The position numbers and the translations under genes were made by a program. A stretch of 62,730 bases of DNA from contig NZ_MUIN01000015.1 of assembly GCF_002080045.1 (NCBI RefSeq), forward strand, positions 1 through 62,730, in the 5' to 3' direction. The stretch comes from Pseudomonas sp. Bc-h. Its GTDB lineage: Bacteria; Pseudomonadota; Gammaproteobacteria; Pseudomonadales; Pseudomonadaceae. Below are positions 42,590-52,515 of the stretch, piece after piece (within the stretch, counting starts at the first letter, position 1; each line of letters begins with the position of its first letter). The notes beneath the pieces were generated by a model. That model had not been told where the DNA came from. It was given only the letters and a program-made list of their open reading frames with translations, and did not search any database.

Positions 42590-43699
42590 ATGATCACGTT
42601 CAAGCAACTGATAGCGGCAGCGCTGTTGTTCACCACGGCCCTCGGCGCTCACGCCGAGCGCCTGAAGGACATCGCCAGCATTTCTGGCGTGCGGACCAAC
42701 CAGTTGATCGGTTACGGTCTGGTGGTGGGCCTCAACGGTACGGGTGACCAGACCACCCAGACCCCGTTCACCCTGCAGACCTTCAACAACATGCTCTCGC
42801 AGTTCGGCATCAAGGTGCCGGCGGGTTCGGGCACCGTGCAGCTGAAAAACGTTGCGGCGGTTGCCGTGTACGCCGATCTGCCGCCGTTCGCCAAACCCGG
42901 TCAGCAGATCGACATCACTGTCTCGTCTATCGGTAACTCGAAAAGCCTGCGCGGCGGCAGCCTGTTGATGACCCCCATGAAAGGTATCGACGGCAACGTT
43001 TATGCCGTTGCACAGGGCAACCTGGTGGTGGGCGGTTTTGACGCTGAAGGCCGTGACGGTTCGAAGATCACCGTCAACGTTCCGTCTTCGGGTCGTATCC
43101 CGGGCGGTGCGTCGGTAGAACGTGCCGTGCCGAGTGGTTTCAATCAGGGCAACTCGCTGACCCTGAACCTGAACCGCAATGACTTCACCACCGCCAAGCG
43201 CATCGTCGACAAGATCAACGACATGCTCGGCCCTGGCGTCGCTCAAGCGCTGGACGGCGGCTCCGTGCGCGTGACTGCGCCGCTGGACCCCAACCAGCGC
43301 GTCGACTATCTGTCGGTGCTGGAAAACCTGGAGATCGATCCGGGCCAGACCTCCGCCAAAGTCATCATCAACTCGCGTACCGGCACCATCGTCATCGGCC
43401 AGAACGTCAAGGTGTCGCCTGCGGCCGTGACCCACGGCAGCCTGACCGTGACCATTACCGAAGACCCTGTGGTCAGCCAGCCGGGTGCGTTCTCCAACGG
43501 CCAGACCGCCGTGGTGCCGCGCTCCAAGATCAACGCACAACAAGAGCTGCACCCGATGTTCAAGTTCGGTCCGGGCACCACGCTGGACGAAATTGTACGT
43601 GCAGTTAACCAGGTGGGCGCCGCACCGGGCGACCTGATGGCGATTCTCGAAGCACTGAAGCAGGCCGGCGCATTGCAAGCCGACCTGATCGTGATTTAA
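42590..43699 (+). CDS. flgI: Flagellar P-ring protein FlgI
   Basis: A 369-residue periplasmic P-ring protein with a signal peptide (LIAAALLFTTALGAHA) and the diagnostic N-terminus ERLKDIASISGVRTNQLIGY, followed by the conserved GLVVGLNGTGDQT. FlgI polymerises in the periplasm with help from FlgA. Length and C-terminus (GDLMAILEALKQAGALQADL) are typical. Confidence 0.97.
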   Translation: MITFKQLIAAALLFTTALGAHAERLKDIASISGVRTNQLIGYGLVVGLNGTGDQTTQTPFTLQTFNNMLSQFGIKVPAGSGTVQLKNVAAVAVYADLPPFAKPGQQIDITVSSIGNSKSLRGGSLLMTPMKGIDGNVYAVAQGNLVVGGFDAEGRDGSKITVNVPSSGRIPGGASVERAVPSGFNQGNSLTLNLNRNDFTTAKRIVDKINDMLGPGVAQALDGGSVRVTAPLDPNQRVDYLSVLENLEIDPGQTSAKVIINSRTGTIVIGQNVKVSPAAVTHGSLTVTITEDPVVSQPGAFSNGQTAVVPRSKINAQQELHPMFKFGPGTTLDEIVRAVNQVGAAPGDLMAILEALKQAGALQADLIVI

Positions 43700-43710
43700 G
43701 GGTTTAAGGC

Positions 43711-44985
43711 ATGAGTATTCCAAGTGGCGGCCCTTCAAGCACTGTCAGCGATTCGGGGGCGTATACCGACCTCAATCGCCTGACCGCCCTGAAGACCGGC
43801 GACCGCGACAGCGATGCGAACCTGAAAAAGGTAGCGCAGGAATTCGAGTCGCTGTTCGTCAGCCAGATGCTCAAGGCCATGCGTTCGGCCAACGAAGTGC
43901 TGGCCAAGGACAACCCGATGAACACCGCGGCCACGCGGCAGTATCAGGACATGTACGACCAGCAGCTCTCGGTGAGCATGTCCCGCGAGGGCGGCGGTAT
44001 CGGTCTGCAGGACGTGTTGATGCGTCAACTGTCGAAAAACAAGACCGCTGACGTCGCGCCCGCTACCAATCAGCTCAATGCCGCTGCAAAACCAGATGCC
44101 ACCACGGCCCAGACAGGCCTTGCCACCCGTATTGCGCAGCGTCCGTTGTGGGCCACGCGTTCGGTTGCCGCGCCTGCCGCCTCGGCCGATGGCACGCAGC
44201 ACAACGACGTGGCCGCGCTCAACTCCCGTCGGCTGTCGCTGCCAAGCAAACTCAGCGACCGGATCCTGGCGGGCATCGTGCCGAACACATCCGGCACCCA
44301 GGATGCCGCCGCCAGCGCGACCACGCTCAAGAACCGCATTGCGGTTTCCAATGCCGTCGACGCCGCAAAGAGGGCAGGCAGCCAAGGCAATGGCGACTGG
44401 ACCATCGGCCCGGAATACAGCGCCCAGGCCAACAGCTACGTACGCAGCCGGGTCCAGACCCCGCTGGCACCGGGCAAGGCCGCGTTCGCCAACGCCGACG
44501 AATTCGTGGCGACCATGCTGCCGCTGGCCAAGGATGCCGCCGCCCGAATCGGCGTCGATCCCACCGTGCTGGTGGCGCAGGCTGCGCTGGAAACCGGCTG
44601 GGGCAAATCGATCATGCGTCAGTCCGATGGCAGCAGCAGCCACAACCTGTTCGGCATCAAGGCACAGGGTAACTGGCAGGGGCCGGAGGCCCGCGCGATC
44701 ACCAGCGAGTTCCGTGACGGCAAGATGGTCAAGGAGACGGCGGACTTCCGTTCCTACGACTCGTACGCCAGCAGCTTCCATGACCTGGTGAGCTTCCTGC
44801 AGAACAACAATCGCTATCAAGCCACGCTCAAGTCGGCCGATAACCCGGAACAGTTTGTGAAAGAGCTGCAGAAGGCCGGTTACGCAACAGACCCGGGCTA
44901 TGCCAGCAAGATTTCTCAAATAGCGAAACAGATGAAGAGTTACCAGAACTACGCAGCCGCATCGGGCTCTTCCACGACTTTATAA
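43711..44985 (+). CDS. flgJ: Flagellar rod assembly protein and peptidoglycan hydrolase FlgJ
   Basis: A 424-residue two-domain FlgJ. The N-terminal rod-cap domain (about residues 30-115) contains VAQEFESLFVSQMLKAMRSA. A long linker follows, and the C-terminal glucosaminidase domain (about 265-420) has AAQAALETGWGKSIM-like sequence, with the catalytic Glu in ALETGWG, and HNLFGIKA. It clears peptidoglycan for the rod. It starts 11 bp after flgI. Confidence 0.96.
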   Translation: MSIPSGGPSSTVSDSGAYTDLNRLTALKTGDRDSDANLKKVAQEFESLFVSQMLKAMRSANEVLAKDNPMNTAATRQYQDMYDQQLSVSMSREGGGIGLQDVLMRQLSKNKTADVAPATNQLNAAAKPDATTAQTGLATRIAQRPLWATRSVAAPAASADGTQHNDVAALNSRRLSLPSKLSDRILAGIVPNTSGTQDAAASATTLKNRIAVSNAVDAAKRAGSQGNGDWTIGPEYSAQANSYVRSRVQTPLAPGKAAFANADEFVATMLPLAKDAAARIGVDPTVLVAQAALETGWGKSIMRQSDGSSSHNLFGIKAQGNWQGPEARAITSEFRDGKMVKETADFRSYDSYASSFHDLVSFLQNNNRYQATLKSADNPEQFVKELQKAGYATDPGYASKISQIAKQMKSYQNYAAASGSSTTL

Positions 44986-44995
44986 GGTTTGAACC

Positions 44996-47035
44996 ATGTC
45001 ACTGATTTCAATTGGGCTTTCGGGACTGAACGCCAGCAGTGCAGCGATGACCACCATCGGCAACAACACTGCCAACGTTGACACCCTGGGTTACTCGCGT
45101 CAGCAAGTGATGACCACCTCGGGTGCGCAGCAGAATATCGGCGTCGGTTTCCTCGGCACCGGTACTACGCTGTCCGACGTGCGTCGGATCTACAACGGTT
45201 TCCTGAACACCCAAGTGCAAACCAGTACATCGCTCGACTCCGACGCTCAGGCGTATTTGGGCCAGGCGAGCAAGCTGGACGCGATTCTGTCCGACAGCTC
45301 GACCGGCATCAGCACGGTGCTGGGCAAGTTCTTCACCAACCTGCAGACGCTGTCCACCTCGCCGACCGACTCTTCCGCGCGCAAGAACTTCCTGACCAGC
45401 GCCAGTACCCTGGCGGGCCAGTTCAACACCATCTCCGCGCAGATGAAGGATCAGAACGCAGGCGTCAACACTCAGCTGACCTCGCTCTCGGGCCAGGTCA
45501 ACTCGCTGGCGTCCTCGATCGCCAACCTGAACTCGCAGATCACTCAGGCCAAGGCCACCGGTGCCGAGCCCAACTCGTTGCTCGACTCACGTGACGAAGC
45601 AGTGCGCCAGCTCAACGATCTGGTAAGCGCCAAGGTCGTCGACAACAATGGCAGCTATGACATTTACATCGGTACCGGTCAGCCGCTGGTCACCGGCAAC
45701 AAGGCCAATACCTTGAGTGCCGGCCCCAGCGACACCGATCCGAATGTCTATTCGCTCAAACTGAATTATCAGAACAGCAGCGTCGACGTGTCCTCGGTCG
45801 TGACGGGCGGTACCATCGGCGGTCTGTTGCGTTATCGCAGCGACGTGTTGCAACCTGCGGCCAACGAACTGGGCCGCCTGGCGCTGGTGGTTTCCGATCA
45901 GGTCAACCAGCAGATGAATCAGGGCGTCGACGCCAATGGCGACTTCGGCTCGAACCTGTTCAACAGCATCAACGACCCGAGTCTGGTCAGTCAGCGCAGT
46001 ACGGCCAACAAGGGCAACAGCACCGGCTCCGGCAACCTGGACGTGACCATTTCCAACACCGGCGCGCTGACCACCAGCGACTATCAGGTGACGTTCACCA
46101 GCGCCACCGGGTATAGCGTGACTCGTCTGCCGAACGGTGAGAGCGTGGGCGCTTACGATCTGAACACCACACCACCGCCGGTCATCGATGGTTTCACCCT
46201 GAAGCTGAGTGGGTCGGTTGCAGTGGGTGACAGCTTCAAGGTCAGCCCTACCGGCAATGCCGCCAGCGGTATCAAGACGGTGATGACCGATGCGAAGACC
46301 ATCGCTGTCGCCGCGCCACTGACCGGCACCAACGGCGCCAGCAACAAGGGCACTGGTACGTTCACTCAGCCGACGCTCAATACCCAGGCCAACATCTACG
46401 ACGCCACCGGCACGGCCGATCTGCGCAACGCCATCAAGGGTGCGACGCCGATGCGTTTGCTGATGGGTGACGTCACCAACGGCTCTCAGGCGTATTCGCT
46501 GGTCGACGCCAATGGCGCGGCAGTCAAGGACAAGAACGGCAACCCGATTACCGGCAACATCGTTCAAGGCCAGAACAACGACATCGCCATGGACGTTGGC
46601 TACACCGACTCTGCTGGCGTCAAGCAGTCGTTCAGCATCGGTCTGTCGATTTCCGGCAGTCCGACGTCCGGCGACACCTACAGCATCGACATGACCGGCG
46701 CGGGCTCTGCGGACAACCGCAATGCCCAGAGTACGCTGGATCTGCAGACCAGGCAGACCGTGGACACCACCGGCAACGGCACGGGCATGAGCATCAGCGG
46801 CGCCAACACCAGCATGATCACCACGGTGGGCAGCAAGGCCGCCCAGGCGAAGGACGATGCCACTGCGACCACCGCCGTACTGACCCAGGCAAAAAGCTCA
46901 CGCGACAGCGTTTCGGGCGTATCGCTCGACGAAGAAGCCGCCAACCTGGTGAAGTATCAGCAGTACTACACCGCATCGTCGCAGATCATCAAGGCCGCCC
47001 AGGCCATTTTCAGCACGCTGCTCAACAGTCTTTAA
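44996..47035 (+). CDS. flgK: Hook-filament junction protein FlgK (HAP1)
   Basis: A 679-residue HAP1 with N-terminal SLISIGLSGLNASSAAMTTI and GNNTANVDTLGYSRQQV, and C-terminal VSLDEEAANLVKYQQYYTAS, the family's conserved ends. The variable middle (about residues 330-600) is longer than in enterics, as usual for Pseudomonas. It starts 10 bp after flgJ and is a client of FlgN. Confidence 0.97.
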   Translation: MSLISIGLSGLNASSAAMTTIGNNTANVDTLGYSRQQVMTTSGAQQNIGVGFLGTGTTLSDVRRIYNGFLNTQVQTSTSLDSDAQAYLGQASKLDAILSDSSTGISTVLGKFFTNLQTLSTSPTDSSARKNFLTSASTLAGQFNTISAQMKDQNAGVNTQLTSLSGQVNSLASSIANLNSQITQAKATGAEPNSLLDSRDEAVRQLNDLVSAKVVDNNGSYDIYIGTGQPLVTGNKANTLSAGPSDTDPNVYSLKLNYQNSSVDVSSVVTGGTIGGLLRYRSDVLQPAANELGRLALVVSDQVNQQMNQGVDANGDFGSNLFNSINDPSLVSQRSTANKGNSTGSGNLDVTISNTGALTTSDYQVTFTSATGYSVTRLPNGESVGAYDLNTTPPPVIDGFTLKLSGSVAVGDSFKVSPTGNAASGIKTVMTDAKTIAVAAPLTGTNGASNKGTGTFTQPTLNTQANIYDATGTADLRNAIKGATPMRLLMGDVTNGSQAYSLVDANGAAVKDKNGNPITGNIVQGQNNDIAMDVGYTDSAGVKQSFSIGLSISGSPTSGDTYSIDMTGAGSADNRNAQSTLDLQTRQTVDTTGNGTGMSISGANTSMITTVGSKAAQAKDDATATTAVLTQAKSSRDSVSGVSLDEEAANLVKYQQYYTASSQIIKAAQAIFSTLLNSL

Positions 47036-47048
47036 GGAGTCGTAATCC

Positions 47049-48650
47049 ATGCGTATCTCAACGAGCCAGTTTTACGAAACCAGCGCCACGAACTATTCGC
47101 GTACCTACTCCAACGTCGTCAAGACCGGCGACGAAGTGGCGAGCCAGGTCAAGCTCAACACCGCAGGCGACGACCCGGTCGGCGCGGCCCGCGTGCTGCA
47201 GTTGCAGCAGATGGGCACGATGCTCAACCAGTACAACGCCAACATCAGCACCATCAATACCGGTGTGGTGAACACCGAAACCGCGATGACGGCAATCACC
47301 GATGCGATTCAGCGGGCGCAAGAGCTGACCCTGGCCGCTGGCAATGCCACGTTCACCGACAAGGACCGCCAGGCCAACGCTGCCGAACTCAAGCAGTTGC
47401 AGGGTCAGATTCTGGGCCTGATGAACAGCCAGGATGCAAACGGCTCTTACCTGTTTTCCGGTTCCAAGGCGTCGACTCCGCCGTACGTCCTGAATGCCGA
47501 CGGCACCTACAGCTATCAGGGCGACCAGACCCGCAACATGCTGGACGTCGGCGGCGGCATTTCCATGGCCAGCAACACCACTGGCTGGGATGCCTTCGAG
47601 CAAGCGGTGAACACCACCCGCACTACGAGCACCCTGACCTCGGGCGCTGATGACGGCGTGATTTCCCTGTCGGGTGGCAGCGTCAGCAACACCGCCACTT
47701 ACGACAGCAAGTTCACCACTGGCGAGCCGTACAAGATCTCGTTCCTGAGCAGCACTCAGTACCAGATTCTCGACAAGAACGGGGCTGACGTGACCGGCGA
47801 AGCGAGCTCGACGGGCCAGTTCTCGTCGTCTTCTGCGGCCGGCCAGGCGGTGACGTTCCGTGGCCTGGAACTGAACCTGAACATCAACCTGACCGATGCT
47901 CAGAAAGCCACCACCACAACCGCCGACGCGGCGGTGAAGGATCACACCTTCACTCTGGGCGTGACGCCAAGCAGCGTGAGCACTGCGCGCCTGCCGAACA
48001 ATCCGTCGACCACGGTCATTACCAGCTCCACGGTGACCGATCAGGCGGCATTCGACAAAACGTTCCCCAACGGCGGCGCGGTCCTGCGTTTCACCAGTGC
48101 GACCGACTTTGCCCTGTATGCGTCGCCATACGATGCGGCGACCAGCAAACCGGTTTCCACCGGCACGCTGAGCGGCACACCGGTGGCCAACCAGGCAGTC
48201 GCGGCAGGCGTGACCTTCACCGTCAGCGGCACGCCGCCGGCGCCAGTAGCGGGGGACCAGTTCACCGCGCAGTCGTCGACCCAGCAAACCCAGAACATCC
48301 TCAACACCCTGTCGAACGTGATCACCGCACTCAATGGCAAGGTCGATGGCGATCCTGTCGCCGCGCAGAAACTGCGGGCCACGCTGACCTCGACCATCGG
48401 CAACCTGCAAAGCGCGTCGAATCAGATCTCCGACGCGGTCAGTGACGGCGGCGCGCGCTCCCGAACAGCGACCGATCAGGGCGTGACCAACCAGAGCATG
48501 CTCGACAGCGGAACCACTGAAGCCAGTACCATCACCGCTTCCGATCCGGTCGATGCCATCGCGCGTCTGACCTTGCAGAAAACCATGCTGCAGGCCTCGC
48601 AGATGGTATTCACCCAACTGTCTTCGCTGAACCTGTTCAGCAAGTTGTAA
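47049..48650 (+). CDS. flgL: Hook-filament junction protein FlgL (HAP3)
   Basis: A 533-residue HAP3. N-terminal MRISTSQFYETSATNYSR and ASQVKLNTAGDDPVGAARVL and C-terminal DAIARLTLQKTMLQASQMVF are flagellin-like helices. The central part (about 170-430) is an extended Ser/Thr-rich region, larger than the 317 residues of E. coli FlgL. TAAGGAG precedes the ATG. It is the last gene of the flgF-L operon before the glycosyltransferases. Confidence 0.96.
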   Translation: MRISTSQFYETSATNYSRTYSNVVKTGDEVASQVKLNTAGDDPVGAARVLQLQQMGTMLNQYNANISTINTGVVNTETAMTAITDAIQRAQELTLAAGNATFTDKDRQANAAELKQLQGQILGLMNSQDANGSYLFSGSKASTPPYVLNADGTYSYQGDQTRNMLDVGGGISMASNTTGWDAFEQAVNTTRTTSTLTSGADDGVISLSGGSVSNTATYDSKFTTGEPYKISFLSSTQYQILDKNGADVTGEASSTGQFSSSSAAGQAVTFRGLELNLNINLTDAQKATTTTADAAVKDHTFTLGVTPSSVSTARLPNNPSTTVITSSTVTDQAAFDKTFPNGGAVLRFTSATDFALYASPYDAATSKPVSTGTLSGTPVANQAVAAGVTFTVSGTPPAPVAGDQFTAQSSTQQTQNILNTLSNVITALNGKVDGDPVAAQKLRATLTSTIGNLQSASNQISDAVSDGGARSRTATDQGVTNQSMLDSGTTEASTITASDPVDAIARLTLQKTMLQASQMVFTQLSSLNLFSKL

Positions 48651-48687
48651 TCGCCACAATGGCGGCAGTTCCCACGTCTGACGGGGG

Positions 48688-48717
48688 AGCGCCGCCGAAA
48701 GGCGCCAACCGTTTTTT
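48688..48717 (+). terminator. Possible terminator after flgL
   Basis: GCGCC and GGCGC pair across GCCGAAA, followed after five bases by GTTTTTTC. The stem is short and the T-run displaced, so partial read-through into the glycosyltransferase gene is plausible. Confidence 0.45.
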
Positions 48718-48773
48718 CAGCGGTTAAGCCAGCCCTTCCAGTGAAGGTGTGCTTGCCGCTCGTGAGCCCGCCC

Positions 48774-51700
48774 GTGAATGTACCCCCGCTTGTCAGCATC
48801 CTCATTCCTGCCTACAACCCGCGGTTTTTCCCGCAAGCCCTGCGCGATGCGCTGACGCAGACTCATGCCGCGCTGGAAATTGTGATCTGCGATGACAGCC
48901 AGACCGACGAGATCGAGCGCGTGGTGCACGAGCTGTCAGCGCTCAGTCCGTTGCCCGTGCGCTACATCCGCAATCCGCAGCGCCTGGGGTTTGTCGGCAA
49001 CTTGCTCGCCTGTCTGGCCGAGGCCAAGGGTGAGTTCGTCAAGTTCCTGTGCGACGACGATCGCATGTTCCCCGCCTGTATCGAGCGTCAGGCGGCAGTG
49101 TTGAGCGCCCATCAGGACGTGAGTCTTGTGTTGTCGCAGCGTTACTTCTGCGATGCCGACGAAGTGCAATTGCCCGCGCGCATAGAGAACTGTCCGCTGG
49201 CCGAAACCAGCGCCCTGTTTCACGGTACCGATGTCCTGGCGGTTTTCGATCTGTCGCTGACCAATTTTCTTGGCGGCCTGACCGCGTCGTTGATGCGTCG
49301 CGCGGACGTGCAGGCGCTATTGCCGGCGCTTGGGCAGGTCGGTCAAGGGTTCGTGGCACTGGTGGATCTGGCGCTGTACATCTGCCTGCTCAAGCGCGGC
49401 AACATGGTCATGCTCAACGATGTGCTGAGCGCCGAGCGCTTGCACCCGGAGCGCTTCAGTCGCCGTCAGGCGGTGCAGGATCTGCTGCACAGCGAACGCG
49501 ACTGGTTGGGGCAGATGCTCAAGGCGCGCAATACCGAAAATGCTCCTGAGCTTGGCTGGGTCCGGCATCTGCCGCTGGCCGATGTCGCAGGCCTGCCCCA
49601 TGCCTGGGTCGAGTTGCCGATGAGCCGGATGCTCGGCAACCGACAGTCGGCGTTACCGTGGCGAGTGGGTCATACCAGTGAGAGCTTTGCCGAGCTGTAC
49701 CAGCAGTGGCTGAGCTGCCGCACGCTGTTCGGCGCCGAGCGCGCGCGTGTGGATGACAGAGTCGCCACTTGGGCCTGGAAGCCGAAAATTGTTGCCGTGG
49801 TGGTGGATGAGTTCGCGAGCAGGGCAGGGCTGAGTCTGACGCTGGACAGCCTGGAAGCGCAGCTCTATTCGGCGGACCTGACGCTGGTGTTGTCCAGTGC
49901 CTGCGACGAGCCGATATTGCAAGGGCGCGTGTTCACCTTGCCGCTGCAATCACGGTGGATTGCGCAACTCAATGAGCTGCTGCCCCAGCTCGATGGCAGT
50001 GACTGGATTTACCTCTTGCGTGCCGCAGACCGTCTGACCGACTGCGCATTGCTGATCCTGGCCGAGCGCATCGTTACGCGCGCCGGCGTGCTGTGCCTGT
50101 ACAGCGATGAAGGTGGATTGCTCAAAGGTGAATCGGCGGAGCCCGTGTTCAAGCCTGACTTCAACCTCGACCTGCTGCGCAGTTACCCCTATGTCGGGCG
50201 GGTGCTGGCGTTCGAGCGTGAAGCCGTGGTGCAGCTGGGTGGGTTCAATCCGGCCTATGGCGAGTTGGCACCCGTGGATGCGCTGTGGCAACTGGTCGAG
50301 GCCGGGGGGGACTGTGTCGAACACATTGCCGAGGTCTTGGTCGAGTCGCAACTGACGTTCTCCGCCTGGCTGGAATTGCCCGAAGTGATCGAGCAGAACA
50401 CCCACGTGCTGAGCGCTCATTTGCAGCGTCTGGGTATCGCGCACCAGGTACGTATTGGCGATCGGCCGCTGATCAACCGGATCGACTACTTGAGCGCTGA
50501 ACAGCCGATGGTCTCGATCATCATTACGCACAAGGATCAGTTGGCGGCGTTGCAACGTTGTACTGAGACATTACTCACGCACACTGCCTATGGCCACTAC
50601 GAGGTTTTGATCACCGATCACGGCAGCGTCGGCGCCGACGCGCATGAGTGGCTCGCCAGCATGCAGCAGATCGGCGGCGACAAACTGCGCGTGCTGCGAT
50701 GCGGCGATCAGGGCGATGCCGCCAGTGCCCGCGAGCTTGCCGGCTCCTGTGCCCGTGGTGAATACCTGCTGCTGCTCAGCACCTATGCGGTCATCACCGA
50801 TGGCGCGTGGCTGGACGAGTTGCTCAATCATGGGCGCCGTGAAGAAGTCGGCGTTGTCGGCGGCAAGCTGTTCAGCCCGGATGGTTACGTGCTGCACGCT
50901 GGCATGATCCTGGGTTACCAGGGGCCTGTGGGGCGTGCGTTTCTGGGGGAGCGGGTGAATGCGCCCGGTCAACTGCTGCGTCTGCAGACCGCCCAGGACC
51001 TGAGCGCCATGGGTACAGACTGTCTGCTGATTCGTCGTCACGTGGTCGATCAGCTCGGCGGCCTGCAGAGTTCCGGAATGCGCAGCACACTGAACGAAAC
51101 CGATCTGTGTCTGCGTGTGCGTCAGGCAGGGTATCTGGTGGTGTGGACACCGTGGGCGCAGTTGGCGCTCGGGTCTCAGCCAGCGGCCGAGCAGCAGCGG
51201 CAAGTGCAGCTGCAGACCGAAGAGTCGCCGGAGTTTCTCCAGCGCTGGCTGCCTACGCTCGCCCATGATCCGGCGTACAACCCGAATCTGCGGCTGAGCG
51301 GCTCGTTCCACGGCCTGGAACCTGGGCTGAAAAAAGGCTGGAGCCCGTATTCCTCACGTTTTCTACCCAGCGTGCTGGCGATCCCCGTCAATAGCACGGC
51401 GGTCGGGCATTATCGGGTGGCGCAGCCGTTCACGGAGCTGCAGGCTGATGGCCGGATCCAGGGATGTCTGAGCTACGATTTGCCGTCGCTCATCGAGCTT
51501 GAGCGCCAGTCGCCTGACGTGATCGTGGTGCAATGTCGCTACAGCGAAGCCTCCATTGCCCAGGTGTCCACCCTCAAAACCTACTCCAACGCCCGGCGCA
51601 TCTATGAGCTGGATGACTACGTCATCAGTGTGCCGACAAAAAATGGTCACATGCGCAATATGCCGTCCGATATGGCCGGCATGGTGCGATTAGGCACGAG

Positions 51701-52349
51701 TCTGTGTGATCGTGTTGTGGTGTCCACGCCCGCTCTGGCCGATGCCCTTTCGGGTATGCACCACGATATCCGGGTGGTCCCCAACATGCTCGCGCCGCAC
51801 ATGTGGAACGGCTTGCGCAGCGAGCGCGGCACATCCACCAAACCCAGGGTCGGATGGGGGGGAGGGACAAGCCATGCAGGGGATCTGGAGATCATCGCCG
51901 AGGTGGTGCGCGAGCTGGCCAATGAGGTCGAGTGGGTATTCTTCGGCATGTACCCTGAGGCGTTAAGGCCCTACGTGCATGAGTTTCATCCGGCCGTCGG
52001 CCTTGCGGCGTACCCTGCAAAGCTTGCCAGCCTGAACCTGGACCTTGCTCTGGCGCCGCTGGAGCATCACATCTTCAACGACTGCAAAAGCAATCTGCGT
52101 CTGCTGGAATATGGCGCCTGTGGTTACCCGGTCATCTGCAGCGACACGCGGGCCTATCAAGGCTACCTGCCGTGCACGCGGGTCGTCAGCAACAGCACCG
52201 CCGAGTGGCTGGATGCGATCCGCATGCACCTGGCGGACCCCAAGGCCAGCTACGCCATGGGCGATGACTTGTTTGAGGTGGTCATGCGCGATTACATGTT
52301 GCGCGGTGACAACCTTCAACACTGGGTCAACGGCTGGCTTGCCGACTGA
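48774..52349 (+). CDS. Large multidomain glycosyltransferase (Fgt-like, GT3 of this window)
   Basis: A protein of about 1191 residues with the four-module Fgt-like plan. The N-terminal GT2 fold has PPLVSILIPAYNPRFF at the start and DDD in FLCDDDRMF near 93. A degenerate GT2-like unit (YLLRAADRL) and a third GT2 unit (QPMVSIIITHKDQL near 576) follow, then a C-terminal GT-B domain (RVGWGGGTSH near 1025; NLRLLEYGACGYPVICSD). The third unit has LLSTYAVI at the metal site, so it lacks a DxD. The start is uncertain: GTG 48774 aligns with the paralogues, and GTG 48741 would add 11 residues. It follows flgL by 123 bp and precedes the pse operon, suggesting flagellin glycosylation. Confidence 0.86.
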   Translation: MNVPPLVSILIPAYNPRFFPQALRDALTQTHAALEIVICDDSQTDEIERVVHELSALSPLPVRYIRNPQRLGFVGNLLACLAEAKGEFVKFLCDDDRMFPACIERQAAVLSAHQDVSLVLSQRYFCDADEVQLPARIENCPLAETSALFHGTDVLAVFDLSLTNFLGGLTASLMRRADVQALLPALGQVGQGFVALVDLALYICLLKRGNMVMLNDVLSAERLHPERFSRRQAVQDLLHSERDWLGQMLKARNTENAPELGWVRHLPLADVAGLPHAWVELPMSRMLGNRQSALPWRVGHTSESFAELYQQWLSCRTLFGAERARVDDRVATWAWKPKIVAVVVDEFASRAGLSLTLDSLEAQLYSADLTLVLSSACDEPILQGRVFTLPLQSRWIAQLNELLPQLDGSDWIYLLRAADRLTDCALLILAERIVTRAGVLCLYSDEGGLLKGESAEPVFKPDFNLDLLRSYPYVGRVLAFEREAVVQLGGFNPAYGELAPVDALWQLVEAGGDCVEHIAEVLVESQLTFSAWLELPEVIEQNTHVLSAHLQRLGIAHQVRIGDRPLINRIDYLSAEQPMVSIIITHKDQLAALQRCTETLLTHTAYGHYEVLITDHGSVGADAHEWLASMQQIGGDKLRVLRCGDQGDAASARELAGSCARGEYLLLLSTYAVITDGAWLDELLNHGRREEVGVVGGKLFSPDGYVLHAGMILGYQGPVGRAFLGERVNAPGQLLRLQTAQDLSAMGTDCLLIRRHVVDQLGGLQSSGMRSTLNETDLCLRVRQAGYLVVWTPWAQLALGSQPAAEQQRQVQLQTEESPEFLQRWLPTLAHDPAYNPNLRLSGSFHGLEPGLKKGWSPYSSRFLPSVLAIPVNSTAVGHYRVAQPFTELQADGRIQGCLSYDLPSLIELERQSPDVIVVQCRYSEASIAQVSTLKTYSNARRIYELDDYVISVPTKNGHMRNMPSDMAGMVRLGTSLCDRVVVSTPALADALSGMHHDIRVVPNMLAPHMWNGLRSERGTSTKPRVGWGGGTSHAGDLEIIAEVVRELANEVEWVFFGMYPEALRPYVHEFHPAVGLAAYPAKLASLNLDLALAPLEHHIFNDCKSNLRLLEYGACGYPVICSDTRAYQGYLPCTRVVSNSTAEWLDAIRMHLADPKASYAMGDDLFEVVMRDYMLRGDNLQHWVNGWLAD

Positions 52350-52431
52350 CACGCAATAACTCCCGCCCCGACGGCTGTGCCGGGGCGGCCTGCCGCTTCA
52401 TTTCCCGCTTGAATTGCCCAGGCGCCACAGT

Positions 52432-52447
52432 TGGCGTGCTTCCTGCT
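52432..52447 (+). promoter_or_regulatory. Possible sigma-54 element before GT4 and pse genes
   Basis: TGGCGTGCTTCCTGCT has GG and GC 10 bp apart, but the -12 box reads CTGC instead of TTGC. It lies about 70 bp before the ATG at 52516. It is plausible for a flagellar glycosylation operon, but weak. Confidence 0.35.
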
Positions 52448-52515
52448 AGTTGACCCGGACAGGGCCAACTCCATGACATTTTTTGACGATTGGCCGCACT
52501 GCAGGAAAAAACGTC

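Noticed and set aside
47058..48659. A 533-codon open frame exactly antisense to flgL, and similar long antisense frames over other genes (for example 22271-23455 and 4732-5778)
   Set aside because: These are shadows of strongly GC3-biased genes. Their products lack domain motifs and are rich in His, Gln, Arg and Val, as expected for reverse-frame translation.
52363..52388. Terminator after the glycosyltransferase at 48774
   Set aside because: CCGCCCCG/CGGGGCGG pairs perfectly, but no T-tract follows, so it cannot be called an intrinsic terminator.
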